The translations under genes were made by a program, and so were the position numbers. A stretch of DNA of 64,000 bases from positions 20,890 to 84,889 of the forward strand of contig NZ_BMMU01000020.1 of assembly GCF_014646095.1 (NCBI RefSeq), written 5' to 3'. Numbering within the stretch: position 1 is the first letter of the stretch; the number at the start of each line of letters is the position of its first letter. This document shows, one piece after another, positions 32,346 through 40,922 of the stretch. Under the pieces are notes generated by a model. The model saw only the letters and a list, made by a program, of their open reading frames with translations. It did not search any database and was not told where the DNA came from. This stretch comes from Streptomyces lacrimifluminis. Its GTDB lineage: Bacteria > Actinomycetota > Actinomycetes > Streptomycetales > Streptomycetaceae.

Positions 32346-33014
32346 ATGACCTCTGTGCCCACGCCGATCCCGTCCCGCACGCAGTTCGTGCAGGAAGGGA
32401 TCAAACACCGCATCCTCACCGGGCAGCTGACGCCGGGTCAGGCCCTGGTCGAGACCGAGCTCGCCGCACAGTTCGGGGTGTCGAAGACCCCGGTGCGCGA
32501 GGCGCTCAAGACGCTGGCCGGCACCGGGCTCGTCGTGATGAACCAGTACAAGGGCGTCACGGTGCGCATGGTGGACGCGGACATGGCGCGCGAGGTCTAC
32601 GACGTACGGCTGCTGCTGGAGCCGGAGGCACTCAAGCGTTCCGTGCGCAGAGGTGCCTCGCTCGATGCCGCCCGGGACGCGCTCACCCGTGCCGACGAGG
32701 CCACCGACACCGCCGAACGCTCTCTGGCCAACCGGGAGTTCCACCGCTCCCTCTACGTCCGGTGCGGCAATCCGCTGCTCGGCCGGATGCTCGACGAGGT
32801 GCGCGACCAGGCCGCTCTGGTCTCCGCCGTCGCCTGGGCCGCCAACCCCTCCTGGGAGCGGGAGGCGGACGAGCACCGGGAGATCCTGCGGCTCGCCCTC
32901 GCCGGGGACTCGGACGGCGCGGCGCGCGCCCTGCACGCCCATATCGAGTCGTTCGTGCAACGGGCCTTCCCCGCGGGGGAGTCCGACGTCGAGGGAGAGG
33001 ACGGTCAGGGATGA
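32346..33014 (+). CDS. GntR-family (FCD) regulator of the pectin catabolic operon
   Basis: 222 aa. Winged helix at about residues 8-75 (QFVQEGIKHRILTGQLTPGQAL, LAAQFGVSKTPVREALKTL). FCD effector domain at about 85-210 with the metal/ligand His residues (ANREFHRSLYVRC, DEHREILRLALAGD). Heads an operon: its stop overlaps the next ATG. Probably a repressor relieved by a uronate or aldonate, acting on its own promoter and, from the shared motif, on udh/kdgD. Confidence 0.9.
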   Translation: MTSVPTPIPSRTQFVQEGIKHRILTGQLTPGQALVETELAAQFGVSKTPVREALKTLAGTGLVVMNQYKGVTVRMVDADMAREVYDVRLLLEPEALKRSVRRGASLDAARDALTRADEATDTAERSLANREFHRSLYVRCGNPLLGRMLDEVRDQAALVSAVAWAANPSWEREADEHREILRLALAGDSDGAARALHAHIESFVQRAFPAGESDVEGEDGQG

Positions 33015-33922
33015 GCGGCGTGGCCTTCGAGGCCCAACGGGCGGCCCTGGCCGACGTGGTGGCGATCCCGGTGACCCCGTTCGCCGAGGACGGCACGGTC
33101 GATCAGCCCGCCCACCGGGCCCTGCTTCGCCGACTGGTCGACAGCGGCATCACCACCCTGACCCCGAACGGCAACACGGGCGAGTTCTACACCCTGACCC
33201 CCGAAGAGCGGCGTCTCGTCACCGAGTCGACCGTGGACGAGGTCGGCGACCGGGCCGTGATCCTCGTCGGCGTCGGGCACGACGTGCCGACCGCCGTGGC
33301 CGCCGCCCGGCACGCCCGGGACAGCGGGGCCGCGATGGTGATGGTCCATCAGCCCATTCACCCCTATGTCTCGGAGGGCGGGTGGGTCGACTACCACCGG
33401 GCCATCGCCGAGGCCGTGCCCGACCTCGGCGTCGTCCCCTACATCCGCAACGCCTCGCTGAGCGGCCTGCGCCTGGCCGAACTCACCGACGCCTGCCCGA
33501 ACGTCATCGGCGTGAAGTACGCCGTCCCGGACGCCGCCCGTTTCGCCGCCTTCGCACGGGACGCCGGGCTCGAACGCTTCGTGTGGGTGGCCGGGCTCGC
33601 CGAGCCCTACGCGCCCTCCTACTTCTCGGCCGGCGCCACCGGCTTCACCTCCGGGCTGGTGAACGTCGCCCCGGCCGTCTCGCTGAACATGATCGAAGCG
33701 CTTCGATCGGGGGACTTCCCGGGCGCCATGAAGGTCTGGGAGCAGATCCGCCGCTTCGAGGAACTGCGTGCCGCAGACGCCTCCGCGAACAATGTGACCG
33801 TCGTCAAGGAGGCACTCGCGTCCCTCGGCCTGTGCCGCCGCGACGTCCGCCCGCCGAGCCGCGCACTGCCCGAGGACGAACGCGCCGAGGTCGCCGCGAT
33901 AGCCGCCGGGTGGTCCATATGA
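33011..33922 (+). CDS. DapA-family dehydratase/aldolase for 2-keto-3-deoxy sugar acids
   Basis: 303 aa. Phosphate-site-type motif NGNTGEFYTLTPEER, Tyr in VVPYIRNASL and Schiff-base Lys in VIGVKYAVPD. Next to an IlvD/Edd pentonate dehydratase, so it most likely takes that enzyme's 2-keto-3-deoxy product to 2-oxoglutarate semialdehyde or cleaves it to pyruvate plus an aldehyde; sequence does not decide which. Both ends overlap neighbouring genes. It contains a perfect 18-bp palindrome at 33691-33708. Confidence 0.85.
   Translation: MSGVAFEAQRAALADVVAIPVTPFAEDGTVDQPAHRALLRRLVDSGITTLTPNGNTGEFYTLTPEERRLVTESTVDEVGDRAVILVGVGHDVPTAVAAARHARDSGAAMVMVHQPIHPYVSEGGWVDYHRAIAEAVPDLGVVPYIRNASLSGLRLAELTDACPNVIGVKYAVPDAARFAAFARDAGLERFVWVAGLAEPYAPSYFSAGATGFTSGLVNVAPAVSLNMIEALRSGDFPGAMKVWEQIRRFEELRAADASANNVTVVKEALASLGLCRRDVRPPSRALPEDERAEVAAIAAGWSI
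33691..33708. promoter_or_regulatory. Intragenic perfect 18-bp palindrome, LacI-like core
   Basis: GATCGAAGCGCTTCGATC, with the AAGCGCTT core shared with the sites at 35696 and 42548. It lies within the DapA-family gene. Confidence 0.35.
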
Positions 33923-35658
33923 AGCCCGGGCAGGTACGCAAAGCGCCGGAGGAGCTCCGAAGCCACCAGTGGTACGGCACCGAGGGGCTGCGCTCCTTCA
34001 GCCACCGGGCCCGCACCCGCCAGCTCGGCTACCTCCCCGAGGAGCACCTCGGCAAGCCCGTCATCGCGATCCTCAACACCTGGTCGGACATCAACCCCTG
34101 TCATGTGCACCTCCGTGACCGGGCGCAGGCCGTGAAGCGGGGCGTCTGGCAGGCGGGCGGGTTCCCCCTGGAGTTCCCGGTCTCCACCCTCAGCGAGACC
34201 TTCCAGAAGCCGACCCCCATGCTCTACCGCAACCTCCTCGCCATGGAGACGGAGGAGCTGCTGCGCTCGTACCCGGTCGACGGGGCCGTCCTGATGGGCG
34301 GCTGCGACAAGTCCACGCCCGCCCTGCTCATGGGAGCGGCCAGCGTCGACCTGCCGACCGTCTTCGTGCCCGCCGGGCCCATGCTGCCCGGGCACTGGCG
34401 AGGCGAGATCCTCGGCTCCGGCACCGACATGTGGAAGTACTGGGACGACAAGCGCGCCGGGCTCATCGGCGACTGCGAGATGACGGAGTTGGAGAGCGGG
34501 CTCGCCCGTTCCCCCGGCCACTGCATGACCATGGGTACGGCGTCCACGCTCACCGCCGCCGCCGAGGCGCTCGGCGTGACCGTGCCCGGGGCGTCCAGCA
34601 TCCCCGCCGTCGACTCCGGGCACGACCGGATGGCCGCCGCTTCGGGCCTCAGGATCGTCGAACTGGTCCACCAGGACCGGAAGTTGAGCGACATCCTCAC
34701 CGCCGACGCCTTCACCGACGCGGTCACGACCGTCCTCGGTCTCGGCGGATCCACCAACGCCGTGATCCATCTGATCGCCATGGCGGGCCGGGCCGGCGTC
34801 CGGCTCACCCTCGACGACTTCGACCGCATCGCGCGGACCGTACCGGTGCTCGCCAACGTGCGGCCCGGTGGACAGACGTACCTCATGGAGGACTTCCACT
34901 TCGCCGGCGGCCTGCCCGGCTTCCTCTCCCGGATCACGGACCTGCTGCATCTGGACCGGCCGACGGTGTCGTACGACAGCATGCGCGAGCAGCTGGACGG
35001 GGTGCGGGTGCACAACGACGACGTCATCCGCCCGCGAGACAAGCCGGTCGCGCACGAGGGCGGGGTCGCCGTCCTGCGCGGCAACCTCTGCCCGGACGGC
35101 GCGGTCATCAAGCACATCGCCGCCGAGCCGCACCTGCTCAGGCACACCGGGCGCGCGGTCGTGTTCGACGACTACAGGTCCATGCAACGCACCATCAACG
35201 ACCCGGAGTTGGGCATCACCGCCGACACCGTGCTGGTGCTGCGCGGCTCCGGACCCAAGGGCGGTCCGGGCATGCCCGAGTACGGGATGCTGCCCATCCC
35301 CGACCACCTGCTCAAGCAGGGTGTACGGGACATGGTGCGGATCTCCGACGCCCGGATGAGCGGAACGAGTTACGGCACGTGCGTGCTGCACGTGGCCCCC
35401 GAATCGCATGTCGGCGGGCCGCTCGCACTCGTCCGCACCGGGGACTCCATCACCCTCGACGTCGAGGGACGGTCGCTTCAACTCAACGTGGAGGACGACG
35501 AGTTGGCGCGCAGGCGGGCGGAGTGGACGCCGCCGGCCGAACGGTACGAGCGCGGATACGGCGCGCTCTACAACGAGCAGATCACGCAGGCCGACACCGG
35601 CTGCGACTTCGAGTTCCTGGCCAGGCCGGGCAAGGTGCGCGACCCGTACGCGGGCTGA
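33919..35658 (+). CDS. IlvD/Edd-family sugar-acid dehydratase (L-arabinonate dehydratase type)
   Basis: 579 aa. Fe-S cysteines C61 (INPCHVH), C129 (GGCDKSTPAL) and C202 (GHCMTMG) match, with an offset of two, the three cysteines of Rhizobium L-arabinonate dehydratase. The active-site Ser lies in DARMSGTSYG. It dehydrates an aldonate, most likely L-arabinonate from pectic arabinan or a related pentonate, to the 2-keto-3-deoxy acid used by the DapA-family partner. The ATG overlaps the upstream stop. Confidence 0.9.
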   Translation: MKPGQVRKAPEELRSHQWYGTEGLRSFSHRARTRQLGYLPEEHLGKPVIAILNTWSDINPCHVHLRDRAQAVKRGVWQAGGFPLEFPVSTLSETFQKPTPMLYRNLLAMETEELLRSYPVDGAVLMGGCDKSTPALLMGAASVDLPTVFVPAGPMLPGHWRGEILGSGTDMWKYWDDKRAGLIGDCEMTELESGLARSPGHCMTMGTASTLTAAAEALGVTVPGASSIPAVDSGHDRMAAASGLRIVELVHQDRKLSDILTADAFTDAVTTVLGLGGSTNAVIHLIAMAGRAGVRLTLDDFDRIARTVPVLANVRPGGQTYLMEDFHFAGGLPGFLSRITDLLHLDRPTVSYDSMREQLDGVRVHNDDVIRPRDKPVAHEGGVAVLRGNLCPDGAVIKHIAAEPHLLRHTGRAVVFDDYRSMQRTINDPELGITADTVLVLRGSGPKGGPGMPEYGMLPIPDHLLKQGVRDMVRISDARMSGTSYGTCVLHVAPESHVGGPLALVRTGDSITLDVEGRSLQLNVEDDELARRRAEWTPPAERYERGYGALYNEQITQADTGCDFEFLARPGKVRDPYAG

Positions 35659-35695
35659 CCGCACATGCCCGGCAGCGCACACCCCTGCACAGGGA

Positions 35696-35707
35696 GAAAG
35701 CGCTTCC
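35696..35707. promoter_or_regulatory. LacI-type operator upstream of the ABC permeases
   Basis: GAAAGCGCTTCC, nearly a perfect dyad, 54 bases before the first permease gene. No LacI-family gene is present in the window. Confidence 0.5.
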
Positions 35708-35760
35708 CGGTCGACGCAGGCACGACGCACGCACGACGTAACCGAGAACGGAGAACAGTC

Positions 35761-36696
35761 ATGGCCCAAGCCGCAGTCGTGGCGAAACCGCCCGCGCCAC
35801 CCCGGCGGCGGCGTGCCTCCGCGACGCCGCGAAGGCTCCCCTATCTGCTGATCGCACCGGCCGCCCTGCTCATGGTGGGCTTCATCGCCTACCCGGTCAT
35901 CAGCGTCTTCTACTACAGCCTGCAGCACTTCAACCCCACCAAGCCGTGGCGCAACGGCTTCGCGGGTTTCGACAACTTCACGCACGCCTTCACCGATGAC
36001 CCCATGTTCTGGGACACGCTGGTCTTCAGCGGCAAGTGGGTCGTCGTCGAGGTCGGCCTGCAGCTGATGTTCGGTCTGGCGCTCGCGCTGATCGTCAACC
36101 AGACCTTCGTGGGGCGGTCGATCGGCCGCGCGCTGGTCTTCTCGCCCTGGGCCGTCTCGGGCGTCCTCACCTCCGCGATCTGGGTGCTGCTCTACAACTC
36201 CCAGACGGGCATCACCCGTTACCTCGCCGACATGGGCATCGGGACGTACGGCACGAGCTGGCTGTCGGACACCTCCACCGTGTTCCCGGCGGCGATCGTC
36301 GCCGACCTGTGGCGAGGCGTGCCCTTCTTCGCGATCCTCATCCTGGCCGACCTCCAGTCCGTATCGAAGGACCTGTACGAGGCCGCCGAGGTCGACGGCG
36401 CCAGCCGGTTCAAGCAGTTCTGGCACATCACGCTGCCGCACCTCAAGGACGCCATCGTCCTGTCCACGTTGCTGCGCGCGGTCTGGGAGTTCAACAACGT
36501 CGACCTCCTCTACACCCTCACGGGCGGCGGACCGGCCGGCGAGACCACGACACTCCCGCTCTACATCGCCAACACCAGCGTCGACGCCCACAACTTCGGC
36601 TACGCGTCGGCCCTCACCACTGTCGCGTTCGTGATCCTGCTCTTCTTCTCGATCGTCTACCTGCGGCTGAGCAAGTTCGGAGGGGAGAACAAGTGA
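35761..36696 (+). CDS. Carbohydrate ABC transporter permease (MalF type), pectin locus
   Basis: 311 aa, six membrane helices after an Arg/Pro-rich N-terminus. EAA loop EAAEVDGASRFKQFWHITLPHLK. LYTLTGGGPAGETTTLPLYIAN is typical of oligosaccharide importers. Stop overlaps the GTG of the next permease. Partner lipoprotein probably at 44582. No ATPase in the window. Confidence 0.93.
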   Translation: MAQAAVVAKPPAPPRRRRASATPRRLPYLLIAPAALLMVGFIAYPVISVFYYSLQHFNPTKPWRNGFAGFDNFTHAFTDDPMFWDTLVFSGKWVVVEVGLQLMFGLALALIVNQTFVGRSIGRALVFSPWAVSGVLTSAIWVLLYNSQTGITRYLADMGIGTYGTSWLSDTSTVFPAAIVADLWRGVPFFAILILADLQSVSKDLYEAAEVDGASRFKQFWHITLPHLKDAIVLSTLLRAVWEFNNVDLLYTLTGGGPAGETTTLPLYIANTSVDAHNFGYASALTTVAFVILLFFSIVYLRLSKFGGENK

Positions 36697-37592
36697 TCAC
36701 CAAGGAAGCCACCGTGATCGTGCCCACACCCGTGGACGACGTTCCCGAGCCGCCGCGCCCGACCAGGAAGCAGCGACGCGCCTGGGACGAGGCCCCGCGC
36801 TGGCAGATCTACCTGCCCCTCGGGATCTACCTCGTCTTCACCCTCATCCCCTTCTACTGGATCCTCCTCTTCGCGCTGCGTCCGGCGGGTTCGACCTCCC
36901 TGGTCCCCTGGCCGATGACCTTCGACCACTTCGACAAGGTGTGGACCGAGCGAAGCTTCGGCACGTACTTCGAGAACAGCATCCTCGTAGGCCTCGCCAC
37001 CCTGGTGATGACGACACTCGTCGCCCTGGCCGGCGGATACGCCCTCGCCCGCTTCGACTTCAAGGTCAAGCGCGCCTTCATGCTGGCCCTGCTCTGCTCC
37101 CAGTTCGTCCCGGGCGCCCTGCTGTTGGTGCCGCTGTTCCAGATCTTCGCCGAGCTCCAGATGATCAACTCGCTGGGCGCGGTCATCATCGCCGAGACGG
37201 TCTTCCAGCTCCCGCTGTCGATGATCCTCATCAGCGGATTCATCAGGAACGTGCCGTACTCCCTGGAGGAGGCTGCCTGGGTCGACGGCTGCAACCGCTT
37301 AACCGCGTTCCGCATCGTCGTACTGCCCTTGCTGCGGCCCGGGTTGATCGCCGTCGGCTCCTTCGCCTTCGTGCACTCCTGGAACCACTTCCTGTTCGCC
37401 CTGATGTTCCTCAGCGACCAGAGCAAGCAGACCATCCCGGTCGGCCTCAACACCCTGATGAGCGCGGACAGCGTCGACCTGGGCGCCCTCGCGGCGGGCG
37501 GCATCATCGCCGCCGTACCCGTGGTGATCGTCTTCGCCTTCATCCAGAAGTGGCTGATCACCGGCTTCAGCGCGGGGGCGGTGAAGGGATGA
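36693..37592 (+). CDS. Carbohydrate ABC transporter permease (MalG type), pectin locus
   Basis: 299 aa, GTG start in a GTGA overlap. Six membrane helices; EAA loop EAAWVDGCNRLTAFRIVVLPLLRPG; conserved C-terminus FIQKWLITGFSAGAVKG. Its stop overlaps the start of the PL1 pectate lyase, so import and depolymerisation are translated from one message. Confidence 0.93.
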   Translation: MITKEATVIVPTPVDDVPEPPRPTRKQRRAWDEAPRWQIYLPLGIYLVFTLIPFYWILLFALRPAGSTSLVPWPMTFDHFDKVWTERSFGTYFENSILVGLATLVMTTLVALAGGYALARFDFKVKRAFMLALLCSQFVPGALLLVPLFQIFAELQMINSLGAVIIAETVFQLPLSMILISGFIRNVPYSLEEAAWVDGCNRLTAFRIVVLPLLRPGLIAVGSFAFVHSWNHFLFALMFLSDQSKQTIPVGLNTLMSADSVDLGALAAGGIIAAVPVVIVFAFIQKWLITGFSAGAVKG

Positions 37593-38887
37593 GGCGCCTT
37601 CTGCAAGTATCCGCCGCCATCGGCCTGTTGGGTGCCGTACTGAGCACCCCGGCCGGAGCCGACGCCCGTGACGTCAGCCGCGACACCCTGCCCGCGAACG
37701 ACGGCTGGGCCGCCGCCGAGGGTGGCACCACCGGGGGCGCGGCGGCGGACGACGCGCACGTGTTCACCGTACGCAGCCGCGCCGAACTCGTCAGCGCCCT
37801 CGACGGCGGCAGCGCCACCCCGAAGATCATCCGCGTCGCGGGGACGATCGACGTCAACACGGATGACGAGGGCGGTCACTTGGGCTGCCGCGACTACGCG
37901 GGCGGCACCGGCTACACCGTGAAGAAGTACCTCGCCGCCTACGACCCCCGCACCTGGGGTTCCGCCAGGCCGAGCGGGGTCCAGGAGGAGGCCCGGCAGG
38001 TCGCCGCGGCGCGGCAGGCCGAGCGGGTCGTGCTGCCCGTCGGGTCCAACACGACCATCGTCGGGCTCGGTTCGGGAGCCGTCCTCAAGGGCGCCAGCCT
38101 CCAGGTCGGAAACGCGGACAACGTGATCGTCCGCAACCTCGAACTCCGCGACGCCTACGACTGCTTCCCCGTCTGGCAGCCCAACTCCGGCGGCCTGGGC
38201 GACTGGAAGACGGCGTACGACACGATCTGGCTGAACGGCGCCACCCATGTGTGGGTCGACCACGTCACCGCCTCCGACAAGGGCCACGCGGACGCCGACG
38301 AGCCCACCTACTTCGCCCGCAACTACCTGCGCCACGACGGCCTGTTGGACATCACCAACGGCTCCGACCTGGTCACCGTCTCCTGGAGCCGGTTCGCCGG
38401 CCACGACAAGGCGATGCTCATCGGCAGCGGCGACACGGCCACCGGTGACCGCGGGAAACTCCGCGTCACCCTGCACCACAACGAGTTCCGCTCGGTGACC
38501 CAGCGCGCCCCGCGCGTCCGCTTCGGACAGGTGCACCTCTACAACAACCGCTACCTGGTCGACCACGGCGACGACTACCGCTACTCCATCGGAGTCTCCA
38601 CCGAGTCCGCCGTGTACGCCGAGAACAACGCCTTCACCACCCCCGGGCACGTCGAGGCCGCCGACCTGGTCAAGAGCTGGAACGGCACGGCCCTGCACCA
38701 GACCGGCACCCTCTTCAACGGCTTCCCCGTCGATCTTCTGACCATCTACAACGCCTACAACTCGGGCAGCGAGCGCGACCTCACGGCCGACGTCGGCTGG
38801 ACGCCTACCCTGCACACAAAGATCGACAGCGCCGACACGGCCGACCGAGAGGTGGCACGCGGCGCGGGCGCAGGGAGGCTCACATGA
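37589..38887 (+). CDS. Secreted pectate lyase, PL1 family (paralogue 1)
   Basis: 432 aa, Sec signal peptide to about residue 25 (STPAGADA). Right-handed beta-helix; family-1 signatures HVWVDHVTASDKGHADAD, HDGLLDITNGSDLVTVSWSRFAGHDKAML and the RxPxxR catalytic motif in QRAPRVRFGQVHLYNN. Cleaves polygalacturonate by Ca-dependent beta-elimination. It is unusual that a secreted lyase is coupled at both ends to intracellular genes: its start overlaps a permease stop, its stop overlaps an oxidoreductase start. Similar to the lyase at 46911. Confidence 0.92.
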   Translation: MRRLLQVSAAIGLLGAVLSTPAGADARDVSRDTLPANDGWAAAEGGTTGGAAADDAHVFTVRSRAELVSALDGGSATPKIIRVAGTIDVNTDDEGGHLGCRDYAGGTGYTVKKYLAAYDPRTWGSARPSGVQEEARQVAAARQAERVVLPVGSNTTIVGLGSGAVLKGASLQVGNADNVIVRNLELRDAYDCFPVWQPNSGGLGDWKTAYDTIWLNGATHVWVDHVTASDKGHADADEPTYFARNYLRHDGLLDITNGSDLVTVSWSRFAGHDKAMLIGSGDTATGDRGKLRVTLHHNEFRSVTQRAPRVRFGQVHLYNNRYLVDHGDDYRYSIGVSTESAVYAENNAFTTPGHVEAADLVKSWNGTALHQTGTLFNGFPVDLLTIYNAYNSGSERDLTADVGWTPTLHTKIDSADTADREVARGAGAGRLT

Positions 38888-40071
38888 ACACGACACCGAC
38901 GGCAGCATCGACGGTGACCTCGCTGGTCACACCGGTTCCGGTGGTTCTCGCGGGAGCGCGCGGCCACGGCCACTGGCATCTGGCGAACATCCGCCGGCTC
39001 CAGGACAAGGGGCTCGTACGGCTGGCGGGCGTCTGCGAGCTGACCCCGCTGACCGACGAGGAGCTGGACGGTCTCGGCGCGCCCGAGCAGTCCGCCGACT
39101 TCGGCGCCCTCCTCGACTCCACCTGCGCCGCCATCGCCGTGATCTGCACGCCGATCCCCACCCACACCGACCTCGCGCTCATCGCCGCCGCCAAGGGCGT
39201 GCACCTGCTGCTGGAGAAGCCGCCGGCGCCGTCGTACGCGGAGTTCCGCCGGATGGCCGACGGGATCGCGGCTGCCGGGGTCGCCTGCCAGATCGGGTTC
39301 CAGTCGCTGGGCTCGCACGCCCTGCCCGCGATCCGGGAACTGATCTCCGAAGGCGCCATCGGCACGGTGACCGGTGTCGGCGGGGCGGGCGCGTGGGCGC
39401 GCGACGAGGCGTACTACCGGCGCGCGCCCTGGGCGGGCAAGCGCAGGCTGAACGGTGTGGACGTCATCGACGGCGCCCTCACCAACCCGCTCGCGCACGC
39501 TGTCGCCACCGGACTGGCCCTCGGCGGCAGCACCCGCGCCGAGGACGTCACCGGCATCGAGACCGAGCTGCTGCGCGCCAACGACATCGAGTCCGACGAC
39601 ACCTCGTGCGTGCGCGTCAGCACCGCGAACGGCGTCCCGGTCACCGTCGCCGCCACTCTGTGCGCCGAACACCCGGACGACCCGTACGTCCTCGTGCACG
39701 GCACCAGCGGCCGGATCACCTTCTGGTACAAGCAGGACCGTGTGCTCCTCCAGCGCTCCGGACACGGCCCGGCGGAGTACGAGTACGACCGCACCGACCT
39801 GCTGGAGAACCTCGTCGACCACCTCACCGAGGGCGCCGAACTGCTGGTCGTGCCCGACGAAACGGGCGCCTTCATGCGGGTCGTCGAGGCGATCCGACAG
39901 GCCCCCGACCCGGCCGAACTCCCTTCCCGGGCTTGGGAGTTCGCGCCGGGGGAGACCCGTCGACGGGTGGTACCCGGCATTGACGGCCTCGTCTCTGCCG
40001 CCGCCGACACCCTCTCCCTCTACTCCGAGCTGGGCGCCTCCTGGGCGCTCCCGAAAGAGGTGAGCACCTGA
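38884..40071 (+). CDS. Gfo/Idh/MocA-family oxidoreductase
   Basis: 395 aa. N-terminal Rossmann fold with LAGARGHGHWHLANIRRL, and the family motif LLLEKPPAPS (EKP). The C-terminal domain includes GVDVIDGALTNPLAHAV (substrate-site His). NAD(P)-dependent, acting on a sugar or sugar acid; cytosolic. Coupled by overlaps to the PL1 gene before and the PmoA-like gene after, so a role in turnover of imported pectin fragments is inferred. Exact substrate unknown. Confidence 0.88.
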   Translation: MNTTPTAASTVTSLVTPVPVVLAGARGHGHWHLANIRRLQDKGLVRLAGVCELTPLTDEELDGLGAPEQSADFGALLDSTCAAIAVICTPIPTHTDLALIAAAKGVHLLLEKPPAPSYAEFRRMADGIAAAGVACQIGFQSLGSHALPAIRELISEGAIGTVTGVGGAGAWARDEAYYRRAPWAGKRRLNGVDVIDGALTNPLAHAVATGLALGGSTRAEDVTGIETELLRANDIESDDTSCVRVSTANGVPVTVAATLCAEHPDDPYVLVHGTSGRITFWYKQDRVLLQRSGHGPAEYEYDRTDLLENLVDHLTEGAELLVVPDETGAFMRVVEAIRQAPDPAELPSRAWEFAPGETRRRVVPGIDGLVSAAADTLSLYSELGASWALPKEVST

Positions 40072-40922
40072 TGAACCAGATGCCCAACGAGTCGCTGGTC
40101 CTGCGGGTCGCGGGCCGCCCGGTCGGCCGCTACACCGGTCGGCCGGAGCTGCCGCCGCGCCACGCGCCCCGCCCGTATCTGCACCCCGTCACCACCCTGG
40201 CCGGCACCGCTGTCACCGAGCTCAGCCCCGCCGACCACACCCACCACCTCGGCGTCGGTGTCGCCATACCCGACGTCGAGGGGAACAACTTCTGGGGCGG
40301 GCGCACCTACCTACGCGACCAGGGGCCGACCGAGCTGGACAACCACGGCTCCCAGCGGCACACCGCCTACCAGCTCCGCGACCCCGACGGCTTCGTCGAG
40401 GAACTGCGCTGGATGGTCGGCGGCGGCGAGCTGCTGCGCGAGCGCCGCACGGTCTCCGCCGCCGAACTCACCAGCACCGCATGGGCGTTGGACTTCACCT
40501 TCTCCCTCACCAACATCACCGCCGCACCCCTCTCCTTCGGCAGCCCCGCCACCAACGGCCGCCCCGGCGCGGCCTACGGCGGCTTCTTCTGGCGGGCGCG
40601 CAAGGAAGCCGGCACTCCTCACGTCTTCACGGCCGCCACCGAGGGCGAGTCGGCGGTCCACGGCACCCGCGCCGACTGGGTCGCCCTCGCCGGCGCCACC
40701 TGGACGCTCGTCTTCGCCGGCGCGACCGAACAGACGCGCCGTGACCCGTGGTTCGTCCGGGCCGAGGAGTACCCGGGGATCGGCTCGTCGCTCGCCTTCG
40801 ACGAGCGGCTGCCGATCGGCCCCGGCGAGACCGTCGTACGCCGGATCGTCACCGTCGTCGCCGACGGGCACCTCGACCGGGGCGAGGCCGCCGCTCTCGT
40901 ACGGAAGGCGGTGAGCCAGTGA
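40071..40922 (+). CDS. PmoA-like (DUF6807) protein
   Basis: 283 aa, cytosolic, single beta-rich domain. It has the family stretches PYLHPVTTLAGTAVTEL, DHTHHLGVGVAIPDVEGNNFWGG and a late GGFFWRARKE. The double-His DHTHHLG motif is characteristic. The family is found beside Gfo/Idh/MocA enzymes and glycosidases but its reaction is not established. Starts in a TGATG overlap and its stop overlaps the GTG of the GH43 gene. Confidence 0.82.
   Translation: MNQMPNESLVLRVAGRPVGRYTGRPELPPRHAPRPYLHPVTTLAGTAVTELSPADHTHHLGVGVAIPDVEGNNFWGGRTYLRDQGPTELDNHGSQRHTAYQLRDPDGFVEELRWMVGGGELLRERRTVSAAELTSTAWALDFTFSLTNITAAPLSFGSPATNGRPGAAYGGFFWRARKEAGTPHVFTAATEGESAVHGTRADWVALAGATWTLVFAGATEQTRRDPWFVRAEEYPGIGSSLAFDERLPIGPGETVVRRIVTVVADGHLDRGEAAALVRKAVSQ

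Noticed and set aside
33619..36591. A 990-codon minus-strand open frame
   Set aside because: Entirely antisense to the IlvD-type and permease genes; no protein-like motifs.
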